DNA of 64,000 bases from Paramicrobacterium fandaimingii (lineage in GTDB: Bacteria > Actinomycetota > Actinomycetes > Actinomycetales > Microbacteriaceae). The position numbers were made by a program, and so were the translations under genes. The notes beneath the pieces are model-generated. The model made no database searches and had not been told where the DNA came from. It saw nothing but the letters and a program-made list of their open reading frames with translations. Each line of letters begins with the position of its first letter. The first letter of the stretch is position 1. The stretch is taken from the NCBI RefSeq assembly GCF_011751745.2, contig NZ_CP061170.1, forward strand, positions 496,001-560,000, written 5' to 3'. Shown piece after piece: positions 35,370-44,275 of the stretch.

Positions 35370-36329
35370 TTGGCAACTACAGTTCTTGACACACAGGCGA
35401 TACAAGCCCGCACGAGCAGCAAACGCCGCGTACCGGACAAGCCGAATCGTCGCCGTCGTGACAAACGTGTTGACGCGCTCACGGCAGCGGCATTTCTTGC
35501 GCCAGGGATGCTTGCATTCGCTGTCTTCGTGATCGTGCCTGCACTCGGCGGACTCGTTCTGAGCTTCTTTCAATGGGACCTGTTCGGAGTGCCGACATGG
35601 GTTGGACTCGACAATCTCGTCCGGCTGTTCGGCGATCCGCAGATGTGGCAAGCACTGTGGGTAACCATCCTGTTCGTGGTGCTCGGCGTCATACCGACGA
35701 TCATGATCGGATTTGTCCTCGCGGTGCTCATCAATACGAAGCTGCCTGGCATCGGGGCCATCCGAGTCTTCTATTTCGCGCCGATGATTGCGTCGGCAGC
35801 CGTCGCCTCGCTCATCTGGGCAAACCTGTACAGCTCTCGGGGGCTGGTGAACCAGGCACTCAGCTGGGTTGGAATTCAAGGGCCGAATTGGCTCTCTGAC
35901 CTGACGTGGGCGCGTCCGGCACTCGTCATCATGATGATCTGGAGTGCTCTGCCTATCGTCATCATCCTCTACCTTGCTGGCCTGCAACGGGTGTCTGACG
36001 ACATCTACGCCGCTGCTTCACTTGACGGGGCCGGCAAATGGCGGCAGCTCTGGTCGATGACATGGCCGAATGTATGGGGAACCACCCTGCTCATCGCAGT
36101 GCTTCAGACTGTGGGTTTCGTGAGCGGATCATTCGAGATCGCACTCATCATGACGGATGGCGGCCCGCTTGGCACAACGCAATCAATCGCGCTCTATTCC
36201 TACAAGGTTGCCTTCTTCGAACGGGACATCGGCTATGCCAGCGCGCTGTCGCTTTTCCAACTCGTCATCATGATCGCCATCGTGATTCTTGTGCGCTCAA
36301 TCGTGCGCTTTCGGAAGGAGCGTGTCTGA
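35370..36329 (+). CDS. ABC transporter permease (MalF/UgpA type), rhamnoside operon
   Basis: 319-residue membrane subunit beginning at TTG 35370, with GGAG 7 nt upstream. A basic ~30-residue N-terminus (SSKRRVPDKPNRRRRDKR) precedes six transmembrane helices. The EAA-type loop (DDIYAAASLDGAGKWRQLWSMTWP) contacts the ATPase. Its stop TGA overlaps the next start ATG by 1 nt. Confidence 0.9.
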   Translation: MATTVLDTQAIQARTSSKRRVPDKPNRRRRDKRVDALTAAAFLAPGMLAFAVFVIVPALGGLVLSFFQWDLFGVPTWVGLDNLVRLFGDPQMWQALWVTILFVVLGVIPTIMIGFVLAVLINTKLPGIGAIRVFYFAPMIASAAVASLIWANLYSSRGLVNQALSWVGIQGPNWLSDLTWARPALVIMMIWSALPIVIILYLAGLQRVSDDIYAAASLDGAGKWRQLWSMTWPNVWGTTLLIAVLQTVGFVSGSFEIALIMTDGGPLGTTQSIALYSYKVAFFERDIGYASALSLFQLVIMIAIVILVRSIVRFRKERV

Positions 36330-37156
36330 TGCGTACCTCACGCACAAGCAAGATCGTCCGCTACGTTGCGGTACTTCTCGGCGGACTTGTCATGGCGACG
36401 CCATTGCTCTTCATGGTTTCGGGCTCGCTCAAGTCTGCAGCCGAAGTCAATGCCTTCCCGCCGGTGCTGGTGCCAGAGACGCCAATCTGGCAGAACTTCG
36501 TTGACGCGTGGAATTTCTTGACGCCGCAGGTGATAGGAAACACCTTCATATTCAGCCTTGGCGTCGTTGGCCTGCAACTGCTGCTGTCGTTGCCGGCTGC
36601 TTTCGCCCTCGCAAAGATTCCGTTCAAATGGTCTGCCGCGATACTTGCGACGCTTGTCGTGCCCATGCTCATTCCGGGCAACCTCACGCTCATCCCTCTC
36701 TTCATCGTGACGTTTGAGTTGGGGTGGCTCAATACATTTGCCGGGCTCATCATCCCGATGGCTGCCCAATGCGCGTTCTCGATACTTCTCTTCAGACAGT
36801 TCTTCGCGACGTTGCCGTCTGGGCTCATTGAAGCGGCGCGCATCGACGGCGCCAGTTGGTGGAGAGTGCTGACATCCATTGCGCTGCCGCTGGCTAAGCC
36901 CGCTCTCGCAACGTTCTGTTCGATCAGCTTCCTCACCGCCTGGAATATGTACATCTGGCCCCAGGTCATTGCACCAAACCCCGCGAACAAAGTGATCAAC
37001 GTGGCCCTTGCGCCGCTCGCCGGCGGCGAGAACTCTGTCATATCACCGGCTATCGGGCTCGCCGGTGCGGTCATCGCCATGCTTCCCGTCCTCATCGTGT
37101 TCATCGTGTTCCAGAAGTGGTACCTGAAGGGCGTCGCCGGAACGGGGCTTGAGTGA
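36329..37156 (+). CDS. ABC transporter permease (MalG type), rhamnoside operon
   Basis: 275-residue permease starting at ATG 36329, with GGAAGGAG at 36312-36320. It shows six hydrophobic segments and the loop LIEAARIDGASWWRVLTSIALP, the EAA motif of the MalG class. A longer in-frame ORF from 36038 overlaps the previous permease and is rejected. Its end overlaps the rhamnosidase start by 1-4 nt. Confidence 0.9.
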   Translation: MRTSRTSKIVRYVAVLLGGLVMATPLLFMVSGSLKSAAEVNAFPPVLVPETPIWQNFVDAWNFLTPQVIGNTFIFSLGVVGLQLLLSLPAAFALAKIPFKWSAAILATLVVPMLIPGNLTLIPLFIVTFELGWLNTFAGLIIPMAAQCAFSILLFRQFFATLPSGLIEAARIDGASWWRVLTSIALPLAKPALATFCSISFLTAWNMYIWPQVIAPNPANKVINVALAPLAGGENSVISPAIGLAGAVIAMLPVLIVFIVFQKWYLKGVAGTGLE

Positions 37157-39771
37157 TGCCTCCGTCCGGCGAGTCGCCTCTTACAGAAGCGAGTCCTCGA
37201 CCGTCGGGTTCCCCTCGCGCGCACGTCACACGTCCGCGTGCTGAGTACCTTGATGACGCATTCGGTATCGGCACGGCATCGCCCCGGCTGTCATGGCGCA
37301 TTGAATCGGCGTCTGCCGGGTGGCGATCTGATCGATACTGGCTGGGTCTCGAAAGGGACGATGGTGCGACGGAGACTGTGGTCGTCGACTCTGACGAGCA
37401 ACTCTACGTTCCCTGGCCGTTCGCCCCGTTGGCGTCGCGCGAGCGGGTTCGTGTGAGGGTTCGAGTGGGAAGCGGAAACACGTGGACCGATGAGAGTGAG
37501 CCCCTCGAGATCGAGGCTGGACTGCTCGAACAAGACGATTGGGTGAAACAGCTCATCAGTCCGTCGACGATCGGGAGACTTGACGACGGTGCTCCGCTGC
37601 TGTTCGGGAGCGCCGATCTCGACGCAGAGCCGATTTCGGCTCGGCTCTACCTCACGGCACACGGCATTGTCGAGTTCACGATCAACGGCAATCGAGTCGG
37701 CGACGATGTGTTCGCCCCTGGATGGACAGCCTATGAGAAGCGTCTGCGCTATCGGAGCTACGACGTCACGCCGCTTGTGCGCAGAGGAACCAACGAGCTG
37801 CGTGCTCTCATCGGAAATGGCTGGTATCGCGGCCAACTCGTATGGCCTGGCAATCGATCGAGTTACGGAGATCGCCTTGGCGCCCTCGCACAGCTCGAGG
37901 TGAACTATGCGGATGGTTCGCGAGAAATCTTCGGAACGGATGCTTCATGGGGTGCCGTGCCCAGCAGCATCCTGTTCGATGATTTCTATGACGGGCAACG
38001 TCGCGACCTGAGGATCACAGATTCTCCCGAAGGTAAGCGCGTGGATTCTGTCGATGTGCTTGACGGGGATTTCGCCCGCCTCATTGCGCCGTCCGGGCCG
38101 CCCGTGCGCATTACGGAGACGCTTGCGGCTGTGCAGCTTCTGACGACGCCGTCCGGCAAGACAATCGTTGATTTTGGGCAGAACCTCGTGGGGTGGGTGC
38201 GCCTTCGTGTGCATGGCGAGGCGGGTGCTGAAGTGACGATTCGCCACGCAGAGGTTCTCGAGCACGGAGAGCTCGGTGTTCGCCCACTCCGCAGTGCCCT
38301 TGCGACCTGCACCTACACGCTCTCTGGCCAGCCAGAAGAGATTCTGCAACCGACATTTACCTTCAATGGATTTCGATACGCAGAGATTTCGGGCGTCCCC
38401 GAGCTGGCGCTCACTGACGTTGAAGCACTCGTGCTCGGGACAGATCTTCAGCGCACTGGGTGGTTCGAGTCGTCTGACCCGCGGGTCAATCGTCTCCACG
38501 AGAACGTCGTGTGGAGCACACGCGGCAACTTTCTCGATGTGCCAACCGACTGCCCTCAGCGCGACGAGCGACTCGGATGGACGGGGGACCTTCAGGTCTT
38601 CGCCCCGACAGCGACGTTCTTATTCGACACAGCGGGCTTCCTCTCGGGTTGGCTTGGCGACCTCGCGGCGGAGCAGAAGCCGGACGGCGGGGTTCCGTAC
38701 GTGATCCCCGATGTTCTCCGCGAGCCCAATCCTGCGGCCGCTGCCTGGAGTGACGCGGCAACGATCGTTCCCGAGGCCGTGCACCATGCATATGGCGACG
38801 TGGGTGTGCTTCGGCAGCAGTACCCATCCATGAAGGCGTGGGTTGAGAAGGTCCGCAGCATTGTGGGTCCCGCTCTGCTGTGGCGCACGGGTGCCCAGTT
38901 CGGCGATTGGCTTGATCCGACGGCGCCGCCAGACGACGCTTCACGCGCTCAAGCAGACCCGGCTGTCGTCGCTACGGCCTATTTCGCGCGGTCTGTGGGG
39001 ATTCTCGCGCGCACCGCTGAAACACTCGGCCTTCGCGTGGAAGCTGCGGATTACGCGCAGCTCGAGAAACAGGTGCGCGCCGCATTTATTTCGGCGTACG
39101 TCAGCGAAGACGGGCGCGTCCACAGCGATTGCCAGACTGTCTACGCGCTCAGCATCGTCGGTGATCTCTTCGCCAGCGAACGGCAGCGCGCCGGCGCGGG
39201 CGATCGCCTCGCCGAGCTCGTGACCGCAGCGGGTTTTCGTGTCAGCACGGGTTTCGTGGGAACCCCTGTCATTCTTGACGCGCTTTCTACTGCGGGATAC
39301 CCAGAGTTGGCATATCGGATGCTGCTCGAGGAGTCCTGTCCGTCGTGGCTGTACGCCGTTTCAATGGGGGCAACGACGATTTGGGAGCGTTGGGACTCGA
39401 TGCTGTCCGATGGATCGATCAATCCCGGCTCGATGACCTCGTTCAACCACTATGCGTATGGGGCCGTTGCCGACTGGCTGCATCGATGTGTCGCCGGCCT
39501 GTCGCCGAGTTCGCCTGGTTATAGGACTGTGGACGTTCGGCCGCTTGTCACCGGTGATCTGTCGAGCGCGTCGGCTCGTCATCTCTCACCGTATGGGGAG
39601 ATCGCGGTGGAGTGGCGGCTCGAAAATGGCCAGGTGGACCTCACGTTGACCATTCCCTACGGTGTGACCGCCGATGTATGGATGCCGGGCGCTTCTGTCG
39701 CTGAGACAGTGCGCAACGGCAGCCACCGATTCAGGTCTGAGCTGCAGCCGCTGCAGTACGCGCCCGAGTAG
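37153..39771 (+). CDS. Alpha-L-rhamnosidase, GH78 (second copy)
   Basis: 872-residue cytosolic GH78 enzyme translationally coupled to the importer (GTG 37153 or ATG 37156). It has the canonical layout: N-terminal domain, Bac_rhamnosid_N jelly roll (ARLYLTAHGIVEFTINGNRVGDD), concanavalin-like domain (FGQNLVGWVRLRV), the (alpha/alpha)6 barrel, and a C-terminal beta domain. The catalytic segment DVPTDCPQRDERLGWTGD at residues 462-479 is complete and standard, unlike the divergent copy at 30528. No signal peptide, so it acts on imported rhamnosides. A perfect hairpin terminator follows. Confidence 0.94.
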   Translation: MMPPSGESPLTEASPRPSGSPRAHVTRPRAEYLDDAFGIGTASPRLSWRIESASAGWRSDRYWLGLERDDGATETVVVDSDEQLYVPWPFAPLASRERVRVRVRVGSGNTWTDESEPLEIEAGLLEQDDWVKQLISPSTIGRLDDGAPLLFGSADLDAEPISARLYLTAHGIVEFTINGNRVGDDVFAPGWTAYEKRLRYRSYDVTPLVRRGTNELRALIGNGWYRGQLVWPGNRSSYGDRLGALAQLEVNYADGSREIFGTDASWGAVPSSILFDDFYDGQRRDLRITDSPEGKRVDSVDVLDGDFARLIAPSGPPVRITETLAAVQLLTTPSGKTIVDFGQNLVGWVRLRVHGEAGAEVTIRHAEVLEHGELGVRPLRSALATCTYTLSGQPEEILQPTFTFNGFRYAEISGVPELALTDVEALVLGTDLQRTGWFESSDPRVNRLHENVVWSTRGNFLDVPTDCPQRDERLGWTGDLQVFAPTATFLFDTAGFLSGWLGDLAAEQKPDGGVPYVIPDVLREPNPAAAAWSDAATIVPEAVHHAYGDVGVLRQQYPSMKAWVEKVRSIVGPALLWRTGAQFGDWLDPTAPPDDASRAQADPAVVATAYFARSVGILARTAETLGLRVEAADYAQLEKQVRAAFISAYVSEDGRVHSDCQTVYALSIVGDLFASERQRAGAGDRLAELVTAAGFRVSTGFVGTPVILDALSTAGYPELAYRMLLEESCPSWLYAVSMGATTIWERWDSMLSDGSINPGSMTSFNHYAYGAVADWLHRCVAGLSPSSPGYRTVDVRPLVTGDLSSASARHLSPYGEIAVEWRLENGQVDLTLTIPYGVTADVWMPGASVAETVRNGSHRFRSELQPLQYAPE

Positions 39772-39780
39772 CAGTCGAAT

Positions 39781-39812
39781 GTGTGGCGGGACTCGAACGA
39801 GTCCCGCCACAC
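39781..39812. terminator. Bidirectional terminator between convergent genes
   Basis: Perfect 14-bp stem GTGTGGCGGGACTC / GAGTCCCGCCACAC with the 4-nt loop GAAC. It sits midway in the 61-bp gap between the rhamnosidase and the exported enzyme, which converge here, so it can end both transcripts. Confidence 0.88.
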
Positions 39813-39832
39813 AACTCTGCAACTCACGTGAG

Positions 39833-42832
39833 CTAGAGAGAACTGGCCGCCAACCGCACTGATTTGCCCGTGGTGTACGTTTCCTCGAATGACACGCCAT
39901 TACCAGTTACCGTCACCGTGTTGTGAGTTGCGACGATGTTCAGCTGCTTTCCACGCCAGCGGAGCTGCTTCACTCCGGCATCCGTCAGGCCCGACGGCAG
40001 GTTCGGTGTGATCACGAGTGAATCTGGCTCTGCCTCGACACCGACGAACGCATAGAGGAAGCTTGCCGGTACAAGCCCGCTCTCGGGGAAGGGCACGTCT
40101 GTTCCTACAGACGACCCTGCTGTGGCACCGTCAACAGTCGACTCACCGCGGAACAGGGGAGCACCGCCGCACAGATGATCGGGTTCGCTCCAGCGATCGA
40201 GAATCGCGGTCATACGCGCCCACGCGTCATCGGCCGACTGATACCTGGCGCGTGCCATCACATCGAACCCCGACGTGTACAGAATCGCTCCGCCATCTTG
40301 CACTTCATCTCCCCAGGGCGTGGTGAGGTGGGTGAGGAAGAACCAGTAGCTGTTTCGCCTGGTTGTTGATCTCGGAGCGAACACCCACTTCGAATAGATG
40401 TCTGCTGGGCCCTCGACGTGATCATCGAGCGCCACGATGAATCGGGTCGAGGCGTTGGCATCGGGTGCCCCATCCGCGTAGGCAATGGCGCCATCCACGG
40501 GCGTTGCAGACGACCACCAGGCAAGCGAACCCGTCACGTCGGAGACCTCAAGGTAATAGACGCCCGGTTCCTGTGAATCAACGTCGATATGCGCGACGCG
40601 TCCATCGGACCAGTCGCTGAACTGCTGATCGGCGACTTTGGTCGCAGATTCCCCTGGCAGGCCCTTGTGGAGCGTCATTGTGAACGTCGCACCACGATTG
40701 CCGAATGTGGGGAATCGGGCAGCGACGCTCGTGAAGGCAGCGTCAGCGGTGAAACTCTGACCAAGGGAATGACCAGGGTCGATCATGGGAGCGAGTCCGC
40801 CGCTCTCGATGAGCACGACGGGCTCCTGAAGCTCGGTATGGCCGTTGTCGAGCCAGTCGAAGATGCGAGTGGCCATGTCGTTCGTCGGCAGCCCGAAGGA
40901 TGCTGCTTCGAGATTGACATACGTCGAGCCGTAATCGTGCACAACACCGTCCACGTCGATGGTCTGCACATATCGACCGTCGGCGTCATTCCAGAACGTG
41001 GTGTTGTACTTCTTCTTGACGAGCTTTCGCAGGCCGCGAAGTCGAGCAGCTCGTCCTCTGCGACCGGCGTGCTCCTCTAATTGGGCAACAGCTTCGAGGG
41101 CGCCGTAGAAATAGGCATTGAGGTAAGCATCCTTGTATCCGAACGACGTGACATCCCAATAGTTCGAGGGCAGTGCTCCGTCTCTGCCGTCATGATCTGG
41201 CGACGTGATCGTGACCACTCCCTTCTTGCCGTCGAGTGAGTCGATGTAGAAATCAATTGCACGCCTGACCCGCGGCATCATCGTCGACAGAAAGTCGGAG
41301 TCTCCCGTCCATGAGTAGTAGCGCCACGCACCGAGCACGTACAGCGCATTCGATGTGAAGTGTCGCGCATCGAAGAGTTCCGGATCAGGGAATGGCCATC
41401 CCTGCGAGTCAGGCCATGACCAGACGTACCCGTCTTCGTCGAGCGATGTACCCAGCAGCGAATCGGCTTGAGCACCAGCACCCGCCGTGCCCGTCCAGTC
41501 GAGAATGCGTCCTTCCCAATCGGCCCAGGCCATCGCGTGCCCGTCGAATCGATAGCTGAGTGCACGTTCCCAGTAGAACGTCGACAGTTGCGCGGCTCTC
41601 GTGCTGTCCGACGCCGTGAACACAGGGAAGATCTCGGGCAGGGCGTCTGAATGTGCCTTGATGTCGACAGCGATGGTGCGGGAGATAGCCTGCCCAGGCT
41701 CAGCACTGCCCGAATTGAGTGCAAGCGCCATCGCCTTCGCGGTCATAGTTCCGTCGATCACAGGCGAATCTCCGGTGAACCGCAGATCATACGGGCCGCT
41801 GCCCGTGGCAGTCACAGAACCTTCTCCCGAAACCGGTGTCGTCCACGCATCGCGACGCTTCAGCTGCTCTGACGGCATGTAATCACCCGCGTCCCCGTAG
41901 AAGCGGCTGAACCGGATGCCGTCTGCATCGGCGATTGAGTAGCCATCTTTGACCCATGATGTGTTGAGGGTCAGCCCTGGATCCGGTCGGGCATCCGTCT
42001 GCCACTCGATATCGTACGTCGACGTCACGGCGCTTCCATCGAGTTCCAGGTCCCACGTTGCGATTCCGTCAACGTTGAAGCCGACGACATCGAGCGTCAT
42101 GGTGCGATCTGCCTGCACCTGCCGATCGTCGTATGCTGCGCCGCCGAGGTCGACTGTCGTCTCTCCGAGTTTGCTCCACCAACCTGGAGTACCCGTGCTG
42201 TCAGAAAGCTCCATATAGTAGGTGCCGGCAGGTTGGGCGGGAACGTCGAGGTATGCCCATCCATTGTCTTGAACCGGATTGATCTCGCGGCGGGTGATTT
42301 CTGTGAGTGCGGTGTCTGGCGTTCCAGAGTAGAGCGTCATCGTGACCGTCGAGTTCTGGCTGCTCCAGGTGGGAAGCTGTGCCCCGACCTTTGAGAAACG
42401 GTACATCGATGCCGTGAATGACTGTCCGAGTGTGTGCCCAGTGCTGAGAGGCACGGGAGAGCCCACTTGATCTTGCTTGACCGTCGACGCAGATGGCAGT
42501 TGGATGCCGGTGATGCTGAGTTTCGTGTCCGTCGCGGTGTAGCTCACATCGGCGTTGAACCTGGAATCGAAGAAGTCCGTGGCTCCGACAAACACCGACT
42601 TAAACGTTGAGCGCTCAAACTTGCCTGCATCGCTCGGGTCACACGCGAACTGGGTGAGCTTGCCGTGGGCACCGGAGAGGCTGACGTATCCGTTCGTCAA
42701 CTGATACGTTTCAGATGCAGCGGCGGGTTGCTGCGGGCGGGCGAGCCCGCTCGCGGCGAGGAGAATGCCGCCGCCAGCTCCCTGGAGAAACGTCCTCCGA
42801 TTTGTTCGGAAGCGCATAATGCCGTTACCCAT
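39833..42832 (-). CDS. Tat-exported six-hairpin glycosidase-like enzyme with duplicated beta module
   Basis: 999-residue exported protein. The twin-arginine signal TNRRTFLQGAGGGILLAASG is at residues ~10-30 from the ATG 42832, which has GGAG upstream. An N-terminal beta region follows; the central part is an (alpha/alpha)6-barrel-like region (DSTRAAQLSTFYWERALSYR, DARHFTSNALYVLGAWRYYS, NSYWFFLTHLTTPWGDE) and a beta C-terminus (LVITPNLPSG). A ~90-residue module starting GHxLGQSFTA and ending WW occurs twice, at residues ~131-223 and ~686-776; the second copy is inserted inside the barrel. The exact enzyme family is not recognised; a rhamnoglycan-acting hydrolase or lyase is inferred from the operator it shares with rhamnosidase genes. 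Confidence 0.75.
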   Translation of the reverse strand: MGNGIMRFRTNRRTFLQGAGGGILLAASGLARPQQPAAASETYQLTNGYVSLSGAHGKLTQFACDPSDAGKFERSTFKSVFVGATDFFDSRFNADVSYTATDTKLSITGIQLPSASTVKQDQVGSPVPLSTGHTLGQSFTASMYRFSKVGAQLPTWSSQNSTVTMTLYSGTPDTALTEITRREINPVQDNGWAYLDVPAQPAGTYYMELSDSTGTPGWWSKLGETTVDLGGAAYDDRQVQADRTMTLDVVGFNVDGIATWDLELDGSAVTSTYDIEWQTDARPDPGLTLNTSWVKDGYSIADADGIRFSRFYGDAGDYMPSEQLKRRDAWTTPVSGEGSVTATGSGPYDLRFTGDSPVIDGTMTAKAMALALNSGSAEPGQAISRTIAVDIKAHSDALPEIFPVFTASDSTRAAQLSTFYWERALSYRFDGHAMAWADWEGRILDWTGTAGAGAQADSLLGTSLDEDGYVWSWPDSQGWPFPDPELFDARHFTSNALYVLGAWRYYSWTGDSDFLSTMMPRVRRAIDFYIDSLDGKKGVVTITSPDHDGRDGALPSNYWDVTSFGYKDAYLNAYFYGALEAVAQLEEHAGRRGRAARLRGLRKLVKKKYNTTFWNDADGRYVQTIDVDGVVHDYGSTYVNLEAASFGLPTNDMATRIFDWLDNGHTELQEPVVLIESGGLAPMIDPGHSLGQSFTADAAFTSVAARFPTFGNRGATFTMTLHKGLPGESATKVADQQFSDWSDGRVAHIDVDSQEPGVYYLEVSDVTGSLAWWSSATPVDGAIAYADGAPDANASTRFIVALDDHVEGPADIYSKWVFAPRSTTRRNSYWFFLTHLTTPWGDEVQDGGAILYTSGFDVMARARYQSADDAWARMTAILDRWSEPDHLCGGAPLFRGESTVDGATAGSSVGTDVPFPESGLVPASFLYAFVGVEAEPDSLVITPNLPSGLTDAGVKQLRWRGKQLNIVATHNTVTVTGNGVSFEETYTTGKSVRLAASSL
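40505..40777 (-). repeat. Internal protein repeat, copy B (inserted in barrel)
   Basis: Encodes GHSLGQSFTADAAFTSVAAR through SDVTGSLAWW. It aligns along its length with copy A: GQSFTA, TFTMTLHKG versus TVTMTLYSG, HIDVDSQEPGVYYLEVSD versus YLDVPAQPAGTYYMELSD. It is a divergent duplication at the protein level, not a recent DNA repeat. Confidence 0.8.
42164..42442 (-). repeat. Internal protein repeat, copy A (N-terminal)
   Basis: Encodes GHTLGQSFTASMYRFSKVGA through SDSTGTPGWW. It is the first of two homologous ~90-residue beta modules in the exported enzyme, and probably a carbohydrate-binding or jelly-roll unit. Confidence 0.8.
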
Positions 42833-42928
42833 GTGAACTCCGTTGTTCGAGTCGTTGTGTGGAGCACCGTCCCGGAGCTCCACTATTCACCGGTTCAGAG
42901 GCATCCGTGGACGCCTGCGAATTAGTAT

Positions 42929-42940
42929 TGAAAGGTTTCA
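42929..42940. promoter_or_regulatory. LacI-type operator TGAAAGGTTTCA before the exported enzyme
   Basis: Identical to the operator at 33862-33873. It lies 97 nt upstream of the exported-enzyme ATG, within the only AT-richer part of the gap. A 7-bp inverted repeat TTGACAG/CTGTCAA at 42948-42973 lies next to it. Confidence 0.75.
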
Positions 42941-43015
42941 GAGAACTTTGACAGAAGGCAGACAGACTGTCAAGCATCCTCCGTGGTTTCGCTGTCTTTC
43001 TTGTCAGTGACAGCC

Positions 43016-43960
43016 TCACACTCTTGACGGCTCGGCAGGTGAGTAGTTCGCTAACCACTCGGCGATTCGTGTGATGCTTCTTTGGGCCTGTGGGCTGTGC
43101 GGCTGATCAAGATGGCCGTGCAGGGTCTCCGGCTCAAAAGTGAGATGCACAGACACGCCAGCATCCATCGCCTGTCTGGCGAATTCTTCGCCCGACAGAC
43201 GATGCTCGTCGTACTCAGAATTGAGGATGAAGATCGGCGCCATGTCGTTGAGGCGTGCATTACCCGCAAAGGCATACGGGTCACCACGCGGCTGATCGGG
43301 TCCGAGGTAGTTGGCAACGATCTGAGTGACCAAGCTCTGCGGAAAACGCGCCTCGGAGGGAACCAGGGTGAGGACCTTCTGCAACTCGGCGGACCCCTCC
43401 GGAAGAACTTCGTGCACGAGCGGGTAGACAAGTACGGCCGACGCGGGACGAGGCCCTTGGCCGTCTCGAAGTCTGACGGCAACCCCTGCCGCCAGGTTCG
43501 CGCCCGCACTCGCGCCGCCGATGTGCATGGCACCCAAGTCGATTCCGAGTTCATCGACTGCCCAGACCCACGCGTCAAGGAGATCGATCGACGGCACGGG
43601 AAAATGCACGCCGAACAACGCCTTGGTGTACTCGACAGACAGCACAGTGAACCCGCGTGCTGCGAGGGCGAGGGCAACCCAGTTGCTCTCGGGCATATTG
43701 AGGTTTCCTCCGACAAAACTTCCGCCGTGCGCCCATACGAGAGCACCGCGCGGGGTGCCCGCCGGTGTATAAAGGCGGGCGGGAAGATCGCCGCTGTGCG
43801 CGGGAATGAGCTGGGACGTTACCGTCACATGCTTGAGATCCGGATACTGTTCAACGAGCGAGGCGATGTCGACATCGGTACGTGGATCAGGGTCGGACGT
43901 GCCACTTTCCAATTTGCGGATAGTTTCGGCGAACGAATTGGCGGCGTCGACGTCGTCCAT
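43016..43960 (-). CDS. Alpha/beta hydrolase, HSL-type esterase
   Basis: 314-residue cytosolic esterase of the hormone-sensitive-lipase family. The oxyanion motif HGGSFVGGN, the nucleophile elbow GGASAGAN, the Asp in LNSEYDEHR and the His in ETLHGHLDQ form a complete triad. No signal peptide. A TGAATCGTTTCA operator ends 10 nt upstream of the ATG and abuts the AAGGAG ribosome site, so the gene belongs to the rhamnose regulon. Inference: it removes acyl (acetyl or phenolic) groups from imported rhamnosides. Confidence 0.88.
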   Translation of the reverse strand: MDDVDAANSFAETIRKLESGTSDPDPRTDVDIASLVEQYPDLKHVTVTSQLIPAHSGDLPARLYTPAGTPRGALVWAHGGSFVGGNLNMPESNWVALALAARGFTVLSVEYTKALFGVHFPVPSIDLLDAWVWAVDELGIDLGAMHIGGASAGANLAAGVAVRLRDGQGPRPASAVLVYPLVHEVLPEGSAELQKVLTLVPSEARFPQSLVTQIVANYLGPDQPRGDPYAFAGNARLNDMAPIFILNSEYDEHRLSGEEFARQAMDAGVSVHLTFEPETLHGHLDQPHSPQAQRSITRIAEWLANYSPAEPSRV

Positions 43961-43969
43961 GCCACTCCT

Positions 43970-43981
43970 TGAATCGTTTCA
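43970..43981. promoter_or_regulatory. LacI-type operator TGAATCGTTTCA before the esterase
   Basis: Identical to the site upstream of rhaT (27208-27219). In the minus direction it is immediately followed by AAGGAG and the ATG, so bound repressor would cover the translation start region. Confidence 0.75.
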
Positions 43982-44138
43982 GGATCGTATTTCTCGAGCC
44001 TACGGTGCACCTTTGCAGTCGTCAACGACAGCGGGTGGTGATTGGCGGGTCAGTGCATGCGGCCAATACAGGTCCATCGCGCTCACCGACAAGCGCTAAC
44101 GCGACGGAATCGCGCGAGAGCGTTTGGCGCGGACTCGT
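43982..44138. other. Intergenic stretch without recognisable gene
   Basis: Part of the 315-bp gap between the divergent esterase and the pectin-acetylesterase-like gene. No ORF with coding character was seen. The esterase promoter is presumably here. Confidence 0.4.
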
Positions 44139-44207
44139 TTGCGCGCCGATGGTCGCGACCGATAAATTAATGCTACAGTCAGTGTAATGAGTAAGTGAGT
44201 GTAGTAA
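44139..44207 (+). promoter_or_regulatory. Promoter and candidate TetR operator of the acetylesterase-tetR operon
   Basis: Possible -35 TTGCGC (44139-44144), 18-bp spacer, -10 TAAATT (44163-44168). Just downstream is the 13-bp inverted repeat TACA-GTCAG-TGTA (44174-44186) and a direct repeat AGTGTARTRA at 44181 and 44198. The placement suits the TetR regulator encoded by the second gene of the operon. Binding is inferred. Confidence 0.5.
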
Positions 44208-44275
44208 TGTGAGGTTTCCGTTCGCCCCGATCGCCAGGGTCGAGTCGACGGGGCGACGGGAGGAGCAGTTCGGTT

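Noticed and set aside
42948..42973. TTGACAG/CTGTCAA inverted repeat next to the 42929 operator as a second regulator site
   Set aside because: Only 7-bp arms with a 12-nt spacer and no second copy elsewhere near regulon genes; kept only as a note.
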